A stretch of 64,000 bases of DNA from Acanthaster planci (taxonomy: Eukaryota; Echinodermata; Asteroidea; Valvatida; Acanthasteridae): assembly GCF_001949145.1 (NCBI RefSeq), contig NW_019091397.1, positions 1,643,661 through 1,707,660 of the forward strand, read 5' to 3'. Position numbers and translations under genes: made by a program. Below, piece by piece: positions 58,050 to 64,000 of the stretch (position 1 is its first letter; each line of letters opens with the position of its first letter). Below the pieces are notes generated by a model. That model was not told the DNA's origin and ran no database searches. It was given only the letters and a program-made list of their open reading frames with translations.

Positions 58050-61000
58050 ATGTTGACGGAGGGTAGGCTATATGTGGGTTTGCTGAATCCTGACACAACC
58101 AAGCAAGATATTGAGGCCGAGTTCGGAAGATATGGAAGTCTGCGCGATGTATGGATGGCCAGGAATCCCCCAGGCTTTGCCTTTATCGAGTATGACAGCG
58201 CTGTGGACGCGGAGAGGGCCATGCGGGATCTAGACGGTGCCAACCTCTTGGGCTCGCGGATCAAGGTGGAGCCGTCGAAGGGCAACCAGCGGGGCGGCCG
58301 CGGAGGCCGGGGTGGCACTCGGGGCGGTGGCGACCGGCGAGGTGGAGGAATGCGCGGCGGGTCACGTGAGGGCAGTTTCCGGGGATCACGCGGTAGCCGA
58401 GATTGGGATTCTCGAGGTGGCAGAGGCCCTCCCCCGTCCTATGGTAGTTATGGGGACTACCCAGCCCGCGGAGGAGGTGGTGCATATCGCGATGAGCCCA
58501 AAGCACGCTATGGTGCCGATCAATATGGAAGCAGATACGATTCTGCCGCCTATCGCAGTAGATCTCCAATTCGCAGAAGGTATTTATACGCACATCGCGC
58601 AACGTGAACACTGATCTTCACTTCGCTATCAATTGCCGTTGGTACATGAGCAAACATGGCACTTGCTTTGTATAGCATGTGGACATGTTCACGTAAATCC
58701 CGTAAGCCCACAAATTGGGTAGTACAGTATGCAAAACCTTGGCATGTACATGTATCTGAGTTGCACCCCACAGTCTGTCAGTTCAAAATTCCTCTACGCT
58801 GTCAAAAGTCGTCTCAAAAATCCATCAGATCTGTATCGGGGCACTATTTAGCGTAAGAATATAGTGAAGATGCATGTTCAAAATGTTCCGGCATTTCTCC
58901 CCTCCCACATGTGTTTTATGGACTTGTATTGACATAACTCACAGGTGTTCTTTTTCAGCAACGACTCCAGCCGCTGTTCTTTGCATCCAGCAACACTGCA
59001 CCCCAATTCTATAAATCCACCAATGTTGAGGAAATGTTTTGCAGCGATACATGCATGCACGTACATATTCACGTCTTTATTTCCATCACCGTGTTTACAG
59101 ATGCCTTCGAGGATTCTCCACGCATTTGCCACAGCTGAACTTCCAGCATTGCCCCCCTATTTGAGTGTATCGAGTTTCTGTTTTGTTCAGTGTTGCCCCC
59201 CCCCCAGAAACAACCTTATTTCTCTCGAATGATGTTCTGAAAAACCAAGAACCGTTTACTCTGTGTGCCACCGGACACTCCGGACCATTTCCTTCAGTTG
59301 TTCCCTACATCTGCGTAAATTTCTCGTCACTTTAATAATCTTCGCAGATTTAACAATTGTCATCAATTTCCTACATACACAGTGAATTCTTCAATTTTGC
59401 GAGGCTTTACTTGTTTTTGATAAGCTCATAATATGAGCAATTAATATCTCAATACTAACCTTTGAAGGAGATGACAGCTCCAGCATTACTCAGTTGAAAT
59501 CACCTGCACCCGAGTTGCCGTACTTGCAATATCAGCACCTGCCCGCCTACGTGAACCTTAACTTCGCATTATCATTCAACAGTGGAACTCCGTAGTTTAG
59601 CACTTACACACTGCAATAACTTTCTACGAGGCAGTTTTGTGATTACAACTGATGGCAACATTCGCGAGAAGGGAAGCAGGTCACGAAGATGATAGCAGTC
59701 ATGTGTAAACCGATGAAAATTTATGTTTGTTGGAACAAACCACCATCTTCATGAGTTGAAATTGTTTCTATAGTATATCGTACATGTACCTGGTTACACT
59801 CACCGATCTACGTGTAACAACGCAGTGGCTTGATTTGTCTTCGTAATGTGTACGTGTATGTGCTTAGTACAACATGTACTCATATGCAGTAAACGCTGTG
59901 ATCGAGAGTTCTGACACCCATTGTATCTGCACCTGATGCATGGAAAGCAAAATAAAGATATCAGATTTCTCTGTGTTCATCAGTTTTTATTCATGTGGAT
60001 AAGATGCCAAAGGGAATGAGTACAGGCCATGCCTAATCAATCGCAATCATCCAGAGATGTTTCTGGTGACCTCCTCTCCAATCTCTGTCAAAGGTGAATC
60101 CTCGTAATGCAGTACACGCGCCACTTCCCTCACTGAATATGCGAGCTCAAAATTCGCTTGTCCACACAAACGAAGGACGCATCTGCGACTATGCACCAAC
60201 TAGTTTTGCACAGTTGCAAGAATTTGCAGCTGTCTCCGAAAAACCCATTGATCGATAATCATAAATTCTACTGAGATTTTGCTTCCATTTCCTGAGTCCC
60301 AAGGTTGGGAAGAAAGTCTTGCATTATTGATGTTTCACTACTGGTACTTTTAGATTTCTCCGTGTTCCGAACCAGTGGAATAAAATGAAGCGACCTTTGC
60401 TACACGCTTGTTTATGATGACCGCTTTTCCAAAACAAAAAAAAATCCTGGAAACTATCCTTCTGCTTCTCTCTCTCACTCTTGCAACGCGTTATCAACAT
60501 GTCTGCAAATTCTGCGAGCTGGTAACCGCTGTTGTATTGATAAACAAAACTTAGGAACTTCGCTCCCCTGAATGATATGCTTAGATGGCATGCTGCATTA
60601 TGCTACTTCACAGCTTGATCCCCATCTTCGCTCTCAAAGCTGGGATACAGATGCTCTCGTTGGAAATTTAAACCTCCTTTCCAAGGCTCTGTGTTAAGGG
60701 TAATGTGAGGAACTTATGAGGAGGCAAACCTTTGAACTTGCCGAGGCTGCTCGTCTCTATGAAATGGTACTCATTCCTTTCAATTGTCTTCTTGTTTTTA
60801 GCTTGATTCAGGGGGTAATCCCATGTTCATGCGAACTTTCTTGCCATCTGCATTTCTTTGCCATGTGAAAGCAACAGTCCTGATAACTCACATGTACATG
60901 TGCATTAGACTTGCATATGATCATGTGCAACTACATGTGCCTCCTGTTGATTCCATGCCCGTGTACCTTGTTTCCCCGTAGTTGAAACCAGTGGCAAGCA

Positions 61001-63748
61001 AAGGAGTTGGCATGGACATGTACTTACCTTTTATGGCACGATATGCTCGTCTTAATTTAATTGTTTAATGTATATGTAATTACACAGAGTCTTGTTGGAT
61101 TTTGATTTGTAATGGTTAAAAAGTATTTTTATCCATCCATTATCCATTTTGAACCTGCAGATAGCACTGTGAAAGTTGAAAGCTATGTGTACATATGATC
61201 TATTAACACTGTACGTATGTACATGTGAACTCCCTAGCTGCCAAGAGCACTGTGTGTATTAAACTGCCACTTACATGTACATGCAGGCCTCAACATTAAC
61301 GGTTGTCTGATTGCCCAGGACAAGCAATGTCTTCTTTTGGGCAAGTAAAAGTTAAGGATCCCAGACAGGTACTTTTTTTTTTACATAAAAGTGTCCGTTT
61401 TTCGTGGCCAGGAATAGCAGTCAGCAAATTTACCTTTGATTTGTTTTTTTCCTCTTCACAAGAGCTTATTAAAAGAGGTAAAAAGTATACAGCTACGTGG
61501 TGTACAATGATTGTTTGCATTGTTACATGCTGTACATTTAGCAGGACACCTTTCCGCACAAGGGAAAATGCACACAAATAAACTGTAAAATACCCATGTG
61601 TCTGGGTACCAAACCTCATTGCTTATTGCAAGCGCGGCACAGCAGAGTTTTCACGGCTGGAAGCTCAAAGACTGTTTTACGTGTGGCTGTGACTTAAACA
61701 TTACTTAATTTTGCCTGGTACCTGTGTGTACTTTTTGCATATATGACACCAGACAAAATTGTCCGGTGGTTAAGAAATAGCCGTTGCCCACACTTGCATG
61801 AATGATGCATCAGAGTCCTGTGCACTCCCTGCATAGATGGACGCAATAGTTGGGGGTGATATTCATGTCGTATTGTGGCGAAGAAGGAACTTACTGTCCT
61901 GGGAAGCGATGAGCAACACAAACCAGGGTTTGGGCAAGTAAAATCTTACCTCGGGCAAGTCAATTTCCAGTGCTACTTGCCCGATGGACAATTAGTTAAA
62001 AAAAATTTATGTTGAGGCCTGATTACATGCAAAGTTTGAATGCATTGTCTCTAGGATCAGCAAGATCAGAATCTTGCACAGTGCTTTTCTGGCATCTCAT
62101 GAGGATTCTTATTAGGATTTAACCTGGAAAGTGGGTATTTAGAATGCTACACTCATAGAAAGGGAACAGTAACATATTGTACATGTATGTGAGGCTTTGC
62201 TGGAAACACTCCCAGAGCCCAGTGTGCACATGCATATGTACACTTGCATGCACATGTTTGATGTGTAATGCGCGTAGATGACTCCAATTGACAGCTTGAA
62301 GAAACAGTGTAAGACCTTTCCACACAAAAACCTTTTGGTGAGAAGTTGGCGAGTTGGACAGGTTTTTTCAAGCTTGTATCTTTTGGTAAACATTTTTCAA
62401 GACATAAAAAACAAATTTTTTTTTTGCTGCTGCAACCTTGCTCCATCCAACAATATCCAACAGTTAAAATGGTTGTCAGTACACTGTAGGTTTGGTGTTC
62501 CGACAGCACATGCTCTAAATGAAGTATATTATAAGCCAGTGGTAAGCATCAAAGTGATGTGTGCAAGGTCAGCTGTATCAGTGCAGACGTATGCCTTTCA
62601 CATGTATGGAACGCACTCAAACAGTTGCTACGTCTGGAACTTTGTTCTCCAGTGACAGTGCCTTTCTGAAACACCAAACTGGCCTATTCAGGAACTGTCC
62701 AAAGTCCAACATTACTGGAGACATTGATTAAGGTCTTGTGTTCTCTGTGTAGATCTTCTTAATCCAGTGGAGATACTGCTTATAGCACGTCTGGATACCA
62801 TTAATGTTCTTGCGTTTAGAAGTTAAGGCAGTTGTTTCTGTCCAATTGATTACCTGCAGGTTTTATTTATTGCACTGGCTGAACATTTGAATTCCATTTT
62901 AACAACTACAGTCGAAGTAGAGGCTCTCGAATGGGAAAGGGAAAGATACATGTAACTTGTCCAAACTGTAATACTTCACCCCCTCGCAGGTCCCCTCCCC
63001 CGCCCCAGAGAGGGCGAGACTTCGGAGGAAGAGAGTACGGAGTCATGAGTCGGGAGTACGGAGGGGGGCGTGACTATGGAGGCGGAACAGCTGACTATGG
63101 GCCCTCTGCCAGGGACTACGCCTCCCCCAGGAGTTATGCCCCACGGGATGGTGGCCGGGATTTTGACCGAGAGTACAGAGCTCCGGTAGCTGGTGGTGGA
63201 GCTAGGTAAGGGACCCTTACCCTGATCCCCTTTTAACTCTTACTAATAAGGGTCCCCAGTTGTCCACCTGTCATCTCTGTACATTATTGTGGCACAGTTC
63301 TGTTTTGCCTGATCTGCAAATTCTCCCCCCAAACTAGACCACATATTGGAAATAGTTCCTCTTTGTGAGCAGCACCGTTGCCAGCTTTAGATTTAGGGAC
63401 CACAGTACCAGCTAGAGGGGCACATCCCAAGAACAGTAGTGTCTGTGCTTGTGGGTTTTGCTAATCAGGGAGGAGCTTACTCCCTCAGAAAGTTTGCTGA
63501 GAATTTTGCTAAATGGTCCAAGGTCCTCCACTGTAGGAAAAACCAATCAGTCCTGCAGGATCCTCCAAAAGTGTATGGTAAATGTTGAGGTACATGTATC
63601 TCAGAAAACAGGTGATTCAGTCTACCCATTTGAAATTCCTTGCAGTGCCCGGTATGACCGAGGTGAGTTTGATCGCTACAGCCGCTACGACAGGGCCCCT
63701 GCTGCATACACTGACCGATCCAGACGGTCACCATTGCCACGGCGCTGA
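58050..63748 (+). CDS. SR-like RNA-binding protein, one RRM with Gly/Arg- and Arg/Tyr-rich tail
   Basis: Three coding exons, 58050-58579, 62912-63205 and 63646-63748, give 308 residues. The RRM spans about 6-76 with RNP2 LYVGLL (7-12) and RNP1 PPGFAFIEY (40-48); VWMARNPPGFAF is the form seen in SRSF3/SRSF7 and Drosophila Rsf1. The tail has RGG repeats (about 80-130), then SRSPIRRR, then GRDYGG and SRYDRAP-type low complexity, ending SRRSPLPRR. Such proteins bind exonic RNA and modulate splicing in the nucleus. A non-coding exon precedes the start: an acceptor lies at 58030, and the ATG follows 19 bases later with no in-frame ATG between. A second acceptor at 62989 would skip 26 residues, giving 282. 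The 4.3-kb second intron may contain regulated exons. Confidence 0.88.
58580..62911 (+). other. Long intron of the SR-like gene
   Basis: A 4.3-kb intron lies between the RRM exon and the tail exon. It contains an exon-like acceptor (TTTTTCAG at about 58960) opening a frame compatible with exon 1, an AATAAA near 59951, and a 738-bp transposon at 61284-62021. Otherwise I see no coding sequence. Confidence 0.5.
61284..62021. mobile_element. 738-bp non-autonomous element with CAGGCCTCAACAT ends
   Basis: CAGGCCTCAACATTAAC at 61284 is inverted as TTATGTTGAGGCCTG ending at 62021. Flanking bases TGTACATG and ATTACATG match at six of eight positions, which would fit an 8-bp hAT-type target duplication. 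GGGCAAGTA-type words occur near both ends in opposite orientation. No transposase frame is present. Confidence 0.7.
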
Positions 63749-64000
63749 GGAAGCAGCAGGGTATTGGAATACCAGATCCACTCCATCTAAAAAAAAACAG
63801 CCAGATCTTTTGCTTTTTTGCTCGCCCCTTGATGTACGTGTATTTGACGAATGTACGTGGTCTAGTCTGTGTTTACATACCGATACTGTGTGTATTTTTT
63901 TAAACTTTTGACGTTCTTCCAAGGGTTGTACTATGTACATACTCAATTTAGAATTGTGCTTTTGTGAGACGCCCTCTTTTTCTAGCTTAGATGTACGTGT

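Noticed and set aside
57996-58607. Start of the SR-like protein at 57996
   Set aside because: That ATG lies upstream of the acceptor at 58030, so it is in the intron; the first Met after the acceptor is at 58050.
1-64000. CRISPR arrays, operons or phage-type systems
   Set aside because: The genes are intron-bearing animal genes; the tandem repeats present are simple repeats, minisatellites or transposon-derived.

Overview
This is a window of animal nuclear DNA. Every gene I can reconstruct is split into exons with GT-AG introns, and the products are animal proteins (a CYP46-type P450, FIBP, UBXN1, an SR-type splicing factor). Introns are mostly 0.3-2 kb, GC is moderate, and foldback elements and short words such as TACATGTA and TAGGCCTA are frequent. 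An invertebrate deuterostome (echinoderm, hemichordate or amphioxus-like) is my best guess, but the sequence alone does not fix the species.

Layout. (1) 1-1893, + strand: the 3' end of an AAAP-family amino acid transporter, three exons. (2) 4964-16796 and 19991-28218, + strand: two complete 13-exon CYP46A (cholesterol 24-hydroxylase)-like genes in tandem. Each encodes 509 residues and all 13 exons have the same length in both copies. (3) 28.2-32.6 kb: intergenic DNA with a decayed non-LTR reverse transcriptase and a purine-rich simple repeat. (4) 32601-43972, + strand: FIBP, ten exons, 364 residues. (5) 54706 down to 46572, - strand: UBXN1, eleven exons, 337 residues, with UBA, a C2H2 finger, a coiled coil and UBX. 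It is convergent with FIBP. (6) 58050-63748, + strand: a one-RRM, glycine/arginine-rich SR-like protein, head-to-head with UBXN1 across a CpG-rich stretch.

The spaces between exons are rich in small non-autonomous DNA transposons. These include a piggyBac-like element with exact TTAA flanks, a 347-bp TTAA-flanked foldback, a 738-bp element with CAGGCCTCAACAT ends, several near-perfect palindromes, and two families with two copies each in the window. There is also a tRNA-derived SINE-like unit and a ~20-bp minisatellite that has expanded inside one dispersed element.

The genes do not form an operon or a single pathway. The two P450s are a recent duplication that probably works on sterols or related lipids. 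FIBP, UBXN1 and the SR protein are unrelated housekeeping-type genes. I found no CRISPR array, rRNA, intact tRNA or novel multi-gene system. The most notable points are the paired P450s with an unusual C-helix residue and one fully identical exon, the zinc finger in UBXN1, and the density of foldback elements. All exon joins were derived by eye from reading frame, splice consensus and remembered family sequences; none has transcript support.
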